The notes under the pieces are model-generated. The model was not told the origin of the DNA, made no database searches, and saw only the letters and a list, made by a program, of their open reading frames with translations. The translations under genes and the position numbers were made by a program. This document shows positions 12,172 through 22,870 of a stretch of DNA of 64,000 nucleotides, in pieces; positions within the stretch are counted from its first letter, which is position 1; every line of letters starts with the position of its first letter. The stretch comes from Pseudognaphalium luteoalbum (lineage: Eukaryota > Streptophyta > Magnoliopsida > Asterales > Asteraceae). The stretch spans positions 2,609,796-2,673,795 of the forward strand of contig OY730193.1 in the NCBI GenBank assembly GCA_963422505.1. The letters run 5' to 3'.

Positions 12172-14404
12172 GACTCCCCCTTGACAATAGTTTCTAGATA
12201 ACTTCTTGATGTCTTCTAGATGTATTCGCTAATCTTCCAAATGTCTTCGTTAAACCTCTAGAATCGATTGTCACGGAGATGTACCAATAGACTCCCCCTT
12301 GACAATTGCTTCTAGAAGTTTCTTCATAATCTTCTGTAATCTTCATATTATCCACCATCTGCAGGTCTTCTAAAAATCTTCTAGATGAACCAACTGATTT
12401 TGATCTTATGAAGTCTCATTAGATCTTGATAAATAAGCTCCTTGAATGATCGTCTTTCTTGGTTTTCAATCTTCATATGATGTACCTAATCTATCATCAC
12501 ACCGCTATGATCTTAGAATTAGATATATAGCCAATTAAAATTTGATAATTGAAGTACCATGATCTTCATTCTTTTCCACCTGAGCATGTTTATTTGGTTT
12601 CAGTAAATCTCATATTCTTCAATTTATACAGTTATCTATGTAACTGTTTAGCCTAAACATTTTCAATAAAATGTTTTTGCCTAATTTTTTCTCAAAGATA
12701 ATCTTCTTACATATACTAACCGACTAAACCCGTGATACAGTTAATCTTGTATAAAGAAAATCTCGAGCTAAAATTATGTGTTTGACATATTTTATTCGTA
12801 AATTACTTGTAAATATAAATATTCTCAAGTCTAATTACTATAATGTATAATTCAACTTATCAATGAAGCATTCTTAAGTTGAAAACTAACATCTAGTCTT
12901 TTTACTTATTAACTTAAAGTTCTTAAGTCTATTTAAGAATAAGTTATACGAGTCTACAAATTTACTTGTTATTTACTTATATACCTTACGGTCTTAAGTC
13001 TATACACAAGTTTAAAATGCATATAAGAAGCTTTACTAGTTAAACATAAAATTCTCTAGTCTAGCATATAGAAATATGTAATTTACTTGTTAATCGAAAG
13101 ATTCACAAGTCTAAAACAAACAAGTTATATTAGAAAATGTGATCGCCAATATAAAATATTGGGACATGCCGCTCGACTACGCAATGAGTCGGAGACTTTC
13201 GATCACCACTCCACGTAACTATTATTTATAGTGTATATTACTTATAACCCAAAACGTCTCAAATCTAAAACTTAATAAATGTGATTTATTTGTTTACATT
13301 AGGGTCAAAAGTTTACACATAAATGAAAAACTACTAACTATTCCTTGTTAACGATTAAGATTTTAACTGCTTAGGGATCATATTAGAAAGAATAAACTAT
13401 ACTTATTAGCTTTTAATAAGTCTAAGACGATTGCTAGTATACATACCTCATGAAATTCATATAAGTACAATAAAATCACAACTTAACCCGTAATTAACTT
13501 ATATTTATAAAATTATATCTTATTTACCTTTATCCACACAACATAACTTTTATATAAAATAACTTTTTATGTATTTAGAACTAATTATTCACAAAAAGTG
13601 AATGTTCCAATGTCTTAAACAGTTCAAGACGATTACCGGTATTATGATCCACATAAACAAATTAGACATAGATTTCTGAGCAAACCTGTTATTATTAATG
13701 TGAACAATATCTAAAGTGTTCCACTATATAATATACTGAAGAAATCAAGTAAAACACATAACAATGTATCTTTTCTTTGCAAGGCAAATGTTACTAAATA
13801 ATGTTCTTATAGAAGCATATAACTTACACTTGACATTGAGATACTTTGTATCTTTTATATGTAAGGTAGAGGTTGCTAAATGATGCTCTTTTAGAAATAT
13901 ATAACTTACCTTTGTATCCTTTTTTTATTATAAACTTTAGATAACAGTGTATGGCAATACTTTAATTCAACAATTAAGACTGATGTCATACATTATATAG
14001 CAATTCACAAAATATAAGGCACGTAAAATTAGAACTTCTTAACTGCTTAGAAATCTAAGAATAATTTGCCTACCATTATATCATATAATGAAGCTGAATA
14101 GACTAAATTTATTATTATCACTTAACTAAAGAGGCGAGTTATTATCAGTGGATATAGGTGTATAATCAGATAAATATAAGTAAACTCCTATTTAAATATG
14201 AAATTCGAATGAAACTTATAAGAATCTACTAACACATCATACTTATAACTTATGGTTTATTATTCTTAAGCTCATTCTCCTAATGTAATATCATCTCCCA
14301 TGTTTTTGCAGCTAAAAACTTAAACATTTTCTAAGAGAACTACAAGTCATAGTTAACAATTTAAAATATAAAGTACGTACCTCATGTTTGACTTAGTCAA
14401 ACTT

Positions 14405-14690
14405 TCAGTTCGTAGTTGACTTTTGTAGACCAAATCTCAGTTCGCATTAGAAGGCTCAGCTCGCAGAATTCATCTCGGTTCGCAATCTCAGTTCACTTCA
14501 CAAATCAACTCGACTCGCGAAACTCGGATCGCAGAATTCAGTTCGGTTCGCTAGAGCAGTTCACTTCGCAAATCTCAGTTCTCAAAGTCTCAACTCGGCT
14601 CGCGAAAACTAAGTTCGGTTCGCGACTCAACTCGCAAAACTCAGTTCGCAAGTTCTGCTAAAACCCTAATCTTGGTTCGCGAAACGGCTG
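14405..14690. repeat. Degenerate 'CTCAGTTCGC' tandem motif
   Basis: Inside the LTR retrotransposon, just downstream of its primer-binding site in element orientation. Variants of TCAGTTCGC, TCGGTTCGC and ACTCGC recur at irregular spacing. The open frame seen here is a consequence of the repeat and not a recognisable protein. Confidence 0.55.
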
Positions 14691-14768
14691 TAAACTCGAA
14701 AAACGAAAATGTTATTGATTTTCAGCCCTAAAATCTCAATTACAGATCCAACCATGCTCTGATACCAA

Positions 14769-15514
14769 TGTTAAAGAGGTCCTATCGTTGATACGCATAT
14801 ATTGATGCGTACCCAGGATCCGATTACTAGAATACGAGTGCGGAATCCTCGTAAGCTAGTCATTGAGATTATAAATAATATACGAACGATAATGAACTGA
14901 ATAACAAACACAATACAAATATGAATAGGAGATAAATACTTTGGTAAAATAAATCATTCATTAATAAATCAATCGATTACAATAACCTAATGATTACAAT
15001 ATCAAAGGAGTATACGTCTAAGTTAATCCTAGATTAAAACTAACCTTCGATTAACATCAAGACTAGCCTAAGATATGCCTATATCATATCTTTTGCTTGC
15101 GATAATTATTATCGATAAAAATTAATCTTCGATATAAAATCTTCGCGCGCGAAATCAATTCGTATGAAGCTACATGTTTGGCTGACTCACTTTTTGCCAA
15201 TATCAAAAAGTGAGTTCGCTATATGCACATGTTTTGCCGACCTCAATATTGTTCTTCTTTCTCACCCCTTCTACGTACATACATATGACATATATAAATG
15301 TCATTCCACCGTCCACCCTAATAATGATGGGCTTCGGCCCAAACTCTTTCAACTTGCACCGCCATAACTCAAGTCGCAGCATATGTATATATAATATTTT
15401 CTTGGGCTTGGATACTCGGGCTTTTGCTATTTTATCTAGCTTAATAACGATTACATTTTATATTAACGAATACTAATTATCTATGAATCTGTTGTCACAA
15501 AACATGTCTCAACA
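14769..15514 (-). repeat. 5' LTR (right copy) of the minus-strand retrotransposon
   Basis: 746 bp, direct repeat of 11411-12171. The primer-binding site complement GCTCTGATACCA abuts its left edge, which makes it the 5' LTR in element orientation. Confidence 0.85.
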
Positions 15515-15794
15515 GGTTAGTCGGTGACCGTCGGTTGGGAAGTGACGAACCGACAGGGATGGCACGGGTTTGTCACTTTGGTCCGTCGCTTTTGCTCGTC
15601 ATCAAACCAACGAGATCTGTTTCTTTTTCTCTTTTTTTTCCCTTTTGGGTGTATAATATTAAAGGTAAATTGGTAAATGCGGGACCCAAAAATTAAAGTG
15701 ACGGATCACTGGATGGTAGGGTCCGTCAGTTTTCTGAAAAAGCCGTGACTCTGTCAGTTTCAATTCGTTTATTTTAGTGAAGGGAGTGGCCTAA

Positions 15795-16096
15795 CTTTAC
15801 TTACTATTTTGTTTTTAAGTATGTTCTTTAACATATATTTGCTTCTGTAGTTCTGTGTCTTCTGTTTGACACTAACTTGGAAGTTGAAACCGAGATCGAT
15901 GGCACAAGTGTACAACATGCTATGGGCCAATGACCTGATAAAGTGGTCAATGACCATGTGCTACTGGAGATGTGGGGTTAGAATTAATGAGCTAGAAAAT
16001 AATATTATAAACATGGTTAAAGTAATGAGAATTTTATTAATTAATGATATTCATTTTTTAAAAATGATTAATAAAACTATAAATAGTACTAATTGG
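15795..16096. other. Short intergenic stretch
   Basis: An open frame crosses this stretch but resembles no family I know and runs into the next MITE. The words 'taatgatattcatt' occur here (about 16043) and again just beyond that MITE (about 19098), a possible short direct repeat. Confidence 0.4.
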
Positions 16097-17439
16097 CAAT
16101 GTTTTGAAAACCGGGTTGAACCGGCTGGTCGGACCGGTTCAACCGGAAATTTTAATGTTTCCGACCGGATGAAAACCGGTTAACCGTACGATTCAACCAG
16201 GAACCGGACCGGTTAAGCCGGTTTTAGATTTTTTTTTTAAATCCCGCAGGTTTTGACCGGTTTTAGGGTGGTTCGATCGGAACCGTATGTAACACCCCCA
16301 AATTTAATGATTCGCGGAAGCATACTTTGGGTGTTACTAATCAATAATCAAAGCACACAGATATATAGCAAACGACTCTATATGCGTCGTTTTAACAAAA
16401 TATATTAATATTAAAAGGTTTACAACAGTTTGAATTCATACACAGCTCGTGTTCGTAATATGAGAGATTTAAGTACATAATTAGTTATACAAAATCTAAT
16501 AATGCAATGAAATCTCTGAAGTTTGCATGAAGACTCGAGCTAAGATGCATCCTGATGGTCAGTCCAAATCTACTGCTGAGTACCTGTGATACATGCTAAA
16601 ATGGGTCAGCTAACGCTGGTGAGCTCACTGGTTTGAGTATCAAATAATATTCTATGAACCGCAAGATTTAAGTATTGATTTGCATCCAGCAAATAAAGTT
16701 ACAGATAATGTATACAACCATGAGCGCATAGTCTGAGCTTAACTCGAGGGTCGGGTCCCATATAGAGAATTCCGAGCGAGGTGCCTCCATGAGTGCCTAA
16801 TCTACACTCGTCTTCCCAAATATTAGTACGTCCGTTTACCCGGTTAGTGCTTGCTAACCCGGACGAGGAGGGTCAATCCTATATGGTACCATATACTAAT
16901 ATTCACGCTACTTTCGTATTACCAGACTATACTGACGGAGGACTTTGGTTTGATTAGTTGAAAACAAATCATGTAGTATATTGAAATATGTACTCGCGTT
17001 CATGCGTTAAAAACAGAGCAATGTATCACACCCCTAGTAAAACAGTAAAAGAGGGGCCATGAGACTCACCTGAGCCTGAAGAGTTTATCTTAATAAACTT
17101 AAATTGATTAGCCAAGAATCGAAGTCCAACGACTTGTAACCTAAGGGTGTCCACGACACGCGATGGTTATGACATGATTGAGTATCTCAAAGATCACCCT
17201 TGTAGTTGTTTGTTCAACTAGAATGTCCAATTTACCATGATTTGGTTGTTTGTTTAAGTGTTTGAAAATGTGTACGGCCCGTTGGTGATTGTTTGTAATA
17301 ATAATCCCACATTATTATTTTGATTATTTTGAAGTGTTATACCTCTATGTGTTTTAGAAGTTGTGTCGCATTCGTGTTTGATGTTATACAAGTTTACCAC
17401 TTTGTGTGAAAGTTTAGATGTAACACCGTTACTCGTGAA

Positions 17440-17570
17440 TCCTAGGGTAAGGGCGAAGCCCGTTAATGACGGGGGTCCGGGGGCAGCGCCCCTGGTAGCG
17501 GGCTCCAAGGGGCGGCAGCCCCTGGCGGGGTCCAAGGGGCAGAGCCCCTGGCTGGGGTCGAGCTGCAAGG
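17440..17570. repeat. GC-rich palindromic tandem repeat in the solo LTR
   Basis: Words such as TCCAAGGGGC, GCAGCCCCTGG and AGAGCCCCTGG recur three to four times, each able to form a GGGGC/GCCCC hairpin. This is an isolated GC island in otherwise AT-rich DNA. Confidence 0.6.
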
Positions 17571-17643
17571 TCAGCTTGGAAAATTTTTATTCCTACTATA
17601 TTGCTTTGGTGAAAAACGCATCTGGACTTGAATTTGGGTGAAA

Positions 17644-18115
17644 TGGGGCGTCAAATTTGGGCCTCAATACTTAGTGTAAAATTAGTTTGAAACCTTCTGT
17701 TTTATGCGTCACTTATAGCGTCACTTGGGGCTTAGGCGTCACTTAGGAAGTGACGCATGAAATGGCAGAACCTGAGTGAGGGCGTCACTTATGGCGTCAC
17801 TTATAGAAGTGACGCATAGTGAGGCGTCACTTAGTGGCTTGGGCGACACTTAGGAAGTGTCGCATAAAATTGGAAATTCTGAGTTTAGGGCGTCACTTAG
17901 GTAAGTGACGCATAAGGTGACGTCACTCCATTAGTGTCGGGTATGAGTGTCGGTTAAGGCTTCTAGGCGTCACTAAGCAAGTGACGGAGGTAAGTGTCGG
18001 GAAAAAGGGGCTTTATGCGGCACTTATGCAAGTGACGCATGACTAGGGCTTTTAGCGACACTCAATGAGTCACTTAAGTGACGCACGAAGTGACGCTATA
18101 TTGCACCTTCGTTGC
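17644..18115. repeat. Cluster of TGACG/CGTCA motifs in the solo LTR
   Basis: About 18 occurrences of TGACG or its complement CGTCA in roughly 470 bp, often arranged as GCGTCACTTA...AAGTGACGC inverted pairs and once as TGACGTCA. TGACG is the core of the as-1/TGA-bZIP site, so this may be an LTR enhancer array; that function is inference. Confidence 0.55.
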
Positions 18116-19073
18116 GACACTTAGGGCTGTTAACGAGTTTTTGAGCCAAAAATGAGTTTTCGGGTTTCCGTTTGGTCTGATTCTTTTACCCAACCCTTAT
18201 AAGGACATTCTAAGCTTAAAGAAACAACTAAAACTTAAAAACACTTAAAATCGAGAGGTTTCGAGTTTTCGTCGGAAACTTACAAGTTAATGAATCAAGA
18301 TTCCGGAAAGGTAGGAGTGTAGATCGTTGCGTGGTGATTATTTTTCTCCAAAGAACTCCAGTGATTTAATGCCGTTTGGTGGTGTTATTTGCTAGATTTA
18401 GGTGATGGTGGTGGTGATGTAGTTTGAGAGAAAAAGGGTGAGAGAGTGAGAAGAAAGAAAGAATGTGGGTGGAAATGAAGAAGAAATGAAGAGGGAGTGA
18501 GGTTTTGTTGAAAGCCTCACTTCCTCAGCTCTTGCAGTCATGCTCCGTGCGGTGTTCGTTTTCCCAATTGTTTAAACGTCAAATGTTTATTTTATACGTT
18601 GAAATATAAGTTTTAAAATACGATTATTAACTCGATATTTTTGTTAAAGTATTTCATTAATTACTTTATGATTGAGTTATAAAATATAATTTAACTTTGT
18701 TTTGTTTTGTTGCGCGCTTAAGTTTTAATCGCGTACACGTTACTTGTACGATACAAATTTGAAATGAACTATTATCTAACTAATATTTTGGATGGAAGCG
18801 AGTTATTAAATAATGTTATATTATTAAATAAAATTTTCACCAACGTCCGTATTAATTGGACCGAATTGCATTCGATTTGGAATTTGTACGATTTAATCAA
18901 ATCGCATATTCGTATATATTCAACAATATATATATCGGTACATTAATTGGCCTAACACAGAACTAATTTTCTGCATTAACAACTGATTAGGCACTAATCA
19001 CTAGTCCTAATTTGGTGGGTATTACACCATAGCCCTCACCGGTCCCGTTTTGTTTTTGATTTTCAAAACATTG

Positions 19074-21215
19074 TTAATTGGTTAAATGTGTAAGTTAATG
19101 ATATTCATTCTTAAAAGTTAAAACGGTTTAAGTAAAGATTATTTATTGTATAAATGCAACTTGTATATAGATTTCACTCATTGCTTCTTGGATCTACTAT
19201 AGCATTTGTTCATTGATGTTCATTTCTTTTTTAAAAGGTAAGAAAGTATATAAATGATTTAATAATATATGCATGCAATCCGACTAGGACCAAGGCATTA
19301 GTTAGCATCGTCGATTATCAACATTCCGTAAGAATATGCTTGCAACTTGGATTTATTCTTGATGGATTGTAACATAGCAATTTTCGCTATTAATTGTTGA
19401 GGAACGAATAAAACAAGGGTTAATACATATAGAGAGGATTAAAGTATCCCAAAATATTCACTTGAAGTACTAAAGTCAACAATCTGATATAACCATCAAT
19501 AAACTACGGTTTTTACTTTTCGAAAAATAATGTTTAGTAAATTGTTCATTTGGAGCAATCCGATAATTAATGACCTATTGATAACCTGCTAGCATTGCCA
19601 CGTAGGATCCACACAGGTGCCATGTTGTCCAAAATGTCCACATCATTAATAAATGTCAATTTTAAAAAGTGAATTAAAAAATACCCCTAGTGTTTTTATT
19701 TTTCAAAAATTTATTCGTTTCTTATTTTCCTTTACTTTATTATTATTTTGAGTTTATTGCGGTTTACGGAGTATGTTCTGTTTTAGGTCTTGAAATTATT
19801 GTGGTTTCTCACCGATTCTGTTGTAGACGTTTATTATATTATACTATGTAATGTAATTATTTATAATATATATATATATAATGAAATAATTTGGATTAGA
19901 TATAAAATCATTTTATTATAGTTCTCCGTATAATTTATTTAATATCTAACCATTGATTAACATGTGGTTACAACGTTAACAAGAAAAAATTCAGAGAAGC
20001 CAATTGCTTCTTGTTAGTGGGTAACCAATCTCTCAAACAAATTTGATTTAGATCTAGAACTAAAAACACTAAACTTAACAAATATTCCAACATATCCTTA
20101 AAACTAATCTAAAAAATGTAAGTGAAAATAAAATAAAAAAGCTAAATTTTAACAAATCTTACATATTGATCTAAAAATGTTTACGATCATTAATTCATTA
20201 TCCTCTTGATAAGAATGGTATCATATCAAATCAAAGAAAAATATCACGGTTTTTGAGCGAGATTATTACATAGTAGTCTATATGCGATATCTTAGGTTTT
20301 GTGCAATTTCAAAAGCTTCTACGTGATTTTTTAAGCATTTGTGCAATATATTTATGGGGTAGATTTTAAATTAAGGATTAGAGGAGGAGACCCCAAACGA
20401 GGAGAAGGAGGAGCATGCCAAATTTACTGCAATTAAAAAATAAATTTGAAGGTTTAAAATGCAGTATCGCTAAAATGCAGTAGAATTTTATAGGTGTAAA
20501 ATGCAATATTTGTTAAATGTATGTACTCCGTTGGTAGATAATCTGAGCGCAAATTTTGCCATAAAGTGCAGTGAATTCAATCTGCTCATCCTTCTCCTCA
20601 TTTGATGCCTTCTCCTCGAAACCTTACCCTAGATTTTACGGAAACTTTTAGTATATGCGCTACTTTTTAGTCTGCATGCGACATTCTAGTGTTTGTGCGA
20701 TATATATATTATTTATATGTGTGTGTTTGTAATAAAAATTTCTATTTGGGAGAATAAATCTGTTTACGCGCCATTCTATATTTAATCCAATTCTTTTTGA
20801 TAGGTAAGTAATTTTATTAATTCTTTTAAGTGTTAATGATCTTAACGGGTCTCTGGTTATGTAACAAAAGTTGTACCATATATTTGTTATTTTCGATCAG
20901 AGTTTTTGTGCATTGTGCATGTTCTTTTTCATGTGGGACAGAAAGAAATGGCAAATGAAAACAATAGTGCAGCAGCATGTGCAGAAACAAGTTAGGTTTT
21001 TTAAGGTCCAGCTGATTAATGGGCCATAAACATGAGGCTATGTTTCCCATATTCATGGGCCATAAATGTTAACCCTTTTATTCAACCCATCCACTTTGCC
21101 ACCCTCTACACTAGTTAATAGATTTATTAAGGCAACCAACAAAAAACAGAGGTATGATCATAAGTATGGATCCTCTGCTTTCTGTTATAGTTGCCAATTG
21201 CTGCATCCTTCTCAT
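19074..21215. other. Intergenic with a partial foldback
   Basis: AT-rich, no gene seen. Around 20385-20425 a purine-rich block (gaggaggag..gaggagaagg) is matched in reverse complement by 20583-20630 (ccttctcctcatttg..ccttctcctc), so 20370-20645 may be an old foldback MITE. I could not fix its ends. Confidence 0.4.
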
Positions 21216-21936
21216 TAGGCCTATAAACGAACCGAACGAACACGAACAGACTCTGTTCATTAAAGTTTTGACGAACAAACGAACGAACACGAACGGATAA
21301 ACGAACGTATTTTGTTGTTCATGTTCGTTCACTAAGAAAATTTGTTTGTTCACGAACACAAACGAACGTACACGAACAAACACATAATTAAACGCATTAC
21401 TTCGTTGATACTTGGAACGAACATCAACAAACATAAACGAACATGTATATATACATCTACACATGTATAATACAGAACTTGAAACTTTTCAATGCATATT
21501 TAACATTATAAAATGATCACAATATGAAGATAAACTCCTTTTCTTGATCTGATTGTAGGTAAGAGCAATAGATGGAGATAAATATGAGGTAAAAATGTAT
21601 AGATATTTAATATTATTGAATGAAAGTATCTAAATATTTAATAATATTATATTTAGAATTTAGCTTAAATCAAAATAAGATATACAAATATGTATTAATT
21701 TAATTAAACTGTTAGTTAATAAACGAACATTTAACCGAACGTTCACGAACATGTTATCGAATGTTCACGAACGTAAATGAACGAACGAAACCTATGTTCA
21801 TGTTCGTTCATATAATTAAATGAACGAAAAAATTTGTTCATGTTCGTTCATAAAACGAAACGAACGAACGTAAACGAACTTCCCGTCGAACAGTTCACGA
21901 ATAGTTCACCGAACGTTCAGATCGCTTACAGGCCTA
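21216..21936. mobile_element. hAT-type MITE rich in GTTCG/CGAAC
   Basis: 721 bp. Left end TAGGCCTATAAACGAAC; right end reversed TAGGCCTGTAAGCGATC. Eight-bp flanks CTTCTCAT (21208-21215) and CTTATCAT (21937-21944) differ at one base. The subterminal regions are dense in CGAAC/GTTCG words on both sides, as in hAT elements whose transposase binds short subterminal repeats. The centre is AT-rich and non-coding. Confidence 0.75.
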
Positions 21937-22284
21937 CTTATCATTCATTAAATGTGGCAAGATTGGTGGTGAGTTGGGTAGAAATGTTAACAAAAATTTG
22001 AGCAGGTCAAAATGTGTTGGGTTATAAACCTACAACGATGTCCTTCACTAATTTTCTCATGAAAATTGCACGTTTTACGTATGTGTAAGATTTCCAAATC
22101 ATCAAATTAAGTTATTTGTCACATTTTTCAACTTATGTTTTCTCATGAATGCTTGCATGGTGCAGCCCCAATTGTGTGACTGAACAAGGAATAGCATTAT
22201 AGCACTATAGCAGAAGTGTTGAATAACATGCTGAACACTTTGGTAATGTTAATATAATTGTTATCTCGTATTCACAACGTAAAG
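21937..22284. other. Intergenic, upstream of an unidentified gene remnant
   Basis: No clear exon seen, although the sequence just upstream of 22285 could hold further exons of the remnant that follows. Confidence 0.4.
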
Positions 22285-22870
22285 GTTGATCTTGTGGGCC
22301 AGTGTGGCTCTTTCAAAACTCGTTTGATCACCGCTGTTGAGAATACCAGGTAAACACCTTTACCTTCAACTTTTTTTTTCTTCCTTTTTTTTTTTCAAAT
22401 TCGATCTTTCACGTATAAATATTTTCTGAATGCAATGCGAAGTTTTTCAGAGACGAGGTGCTTCTAGGTAAGTGACTGGCCTTAAATGATACTTTCATGA
22501 CCTTTTTTTTGTTTAGTTCCCAGCCGCGACAGAGATCTTGTGGCCCTGGAAGTTTCAGTTTCACTTCATGTAAAAGTAGCTAATGAGGATGATGAGTCTG
22601 GAGATGATATATTTTGGGCAGCTAGCATAGAGGTAAATCTAATTTAATACATTATAACATTAACTGGTGGCTTAGTATATAATAGCACTTCCATGAAGTA
22701 AGAGTTCTTTGCTAATAATTGAAATTCTTTGTAACTCCCTAATTTGTTGAAGCTTTAAGGGTGCCTTGAAGGTCAGAGGCTTGACGCAATACTTTAAGCA
22801 TCAGAAAGCCAAGAAACAAGAATTAATGCATCAGTCCCCTGTAACTGAGCAAAAGCTTTCTCTTGGATGA
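22285..22870 (+). pseudogene. C-terminal part of an unidentified spliced gene (four exons)
   Basis: Four exon-like blocks with GT/AG borders keep one reading phase: 22285-22349, 22451-22467 (17 nt), 22517-22632, 22760-22870, ending in TGA. They encode about 102 aa containing VDLVGQCGSFKTRLITAVEN, then DEVLLVPSRDRDLVALEVSV, an acidic stretch NEDDESGDDIFWAASIE, and a basic-rich tail (KVRGLTQYFKHQKAKKQEL). No stop or frameshift interrupts it. I do not recognise the family. No start codon or 5' exons could be placed; the hAT MITE ending at 21936 lies just upstream. It could be a 5'-truncated duplicate or the 3' end of a real gene. The first acceptor (AAAG) is weak. Confidence 0.45.

Larger units (their letters stand above)
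11411..15514 (-). mobile_element. Non-autonomous LTR retrotransposon (LARD-like), minus strand
   Basis: Two long direct repeats bound a 2.6-kb interior: LTRs at 11411-12171 and 14769-15514, both beginning TGTTAAAGAGG and ending GTCTCAACA in plus-strand reading. Target duplication GGTTG (11406-11410) and GGTTA (15515-15519). The primer-binding site is on the minus strand next to the right LTR: GCTCTGATACCA (14757-14768) is the complement of the initiator-Met site TGGTATCAGAGC. The polypurine tract is beside the left LTR on the minus strand (complement of GACTCCCCCTT at 12172). So the element reads right to left. The interior has no gag or pol frame. The LTRs are clearly similar but differ by scattered substitutions and a 15-bp 'cttcgctatatgcac' duplication in the left one. 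Confidence 0.85.
11391..15791. mobile_element. Tourist (PIF/Harbinger) MITE split by an LTR retrotransposon
   Basis: The left fragment is 11391-11410, the right 15515-15791. The left terminus reads GACCATTCCCATC after TAA (11388-11390); the right terminus, reverse-complemented, reads GGCCACTCCCTTC before TAA (15792-15794). With the retrotransposon and its 5-bp duplication removed, the MITE is about 292 bp, matching the 293-bp relative at 46512-46804, with which it shares the interior block around 15660-15770 (ggtaaattg.taaatg ... gtgacgg). Confidence 0.7.
16288..19026 (-). mobile_element. Solo LTR of a Gypsy-type retrotransposon (2.7 kb)
   Basis: Starts TGTAACACCCCC and ends GGTGGGTATTACA, the TGTAACACC...TTACA ends typical of large plant Gypsy (Tekay/Del-like) LTRs. 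Five-bp flanks CCGTA (16283-16287) and CCATA (19027-19031) are a target duplication with one mismatch. There is no second copy, primer site or pol, so it is a solo LTR. Reversed, its 'agctgaccc...cacaggtactcagc' block and its end (gcttccg...ggtgttaca) match the solo LTR at 43278-45216, which lies in the opposite orientation. Confidence 0.7.
16097..19073. mobile_element. hAT-type MITE (CCGG-rich) split by a solo LTR
   Basis: The left end reads CAATGTTTTGAAAACCGG and the right end, reverse-complemented, CAATGTTTTGAAAATC. Flanks carry an 8-bp duplication with one mismatch: CTAATTGG (16089-16096) and TTAATTGG (19074-19081). The left arm is full of ACCGG/CCGGT words. Removing the solo LTR leaves about 233 bp. 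CA..TG ends with 8-bp duplication fit the hAT superfamily. Confidence 0.7.

Noticed and set aside
15866..16183. 105-codon frame
   Set aside because: It runs into the left arm of a hAT MITE (ACCGG words) and matches nothing I recognise.
17254..17641. Overlapping Gly/Pro/Ala-rich frames on both strands
   Set aside because: They come from the GC-rich palindromic repeat in the solo LTR.
16288..19026. Possible complete small retrotransposon instead of a solo LTR
   Set aside because: No internal direct repeat, primer-binding site or polypurine tract was seen, and the ends match the shorter solo LTR at 43278.
21111..21464. 117-codon frame with repeated VFVR-like words
   Set aside because: It is the translation of CGAAC/GTTCG repeats in a hAT MITE.
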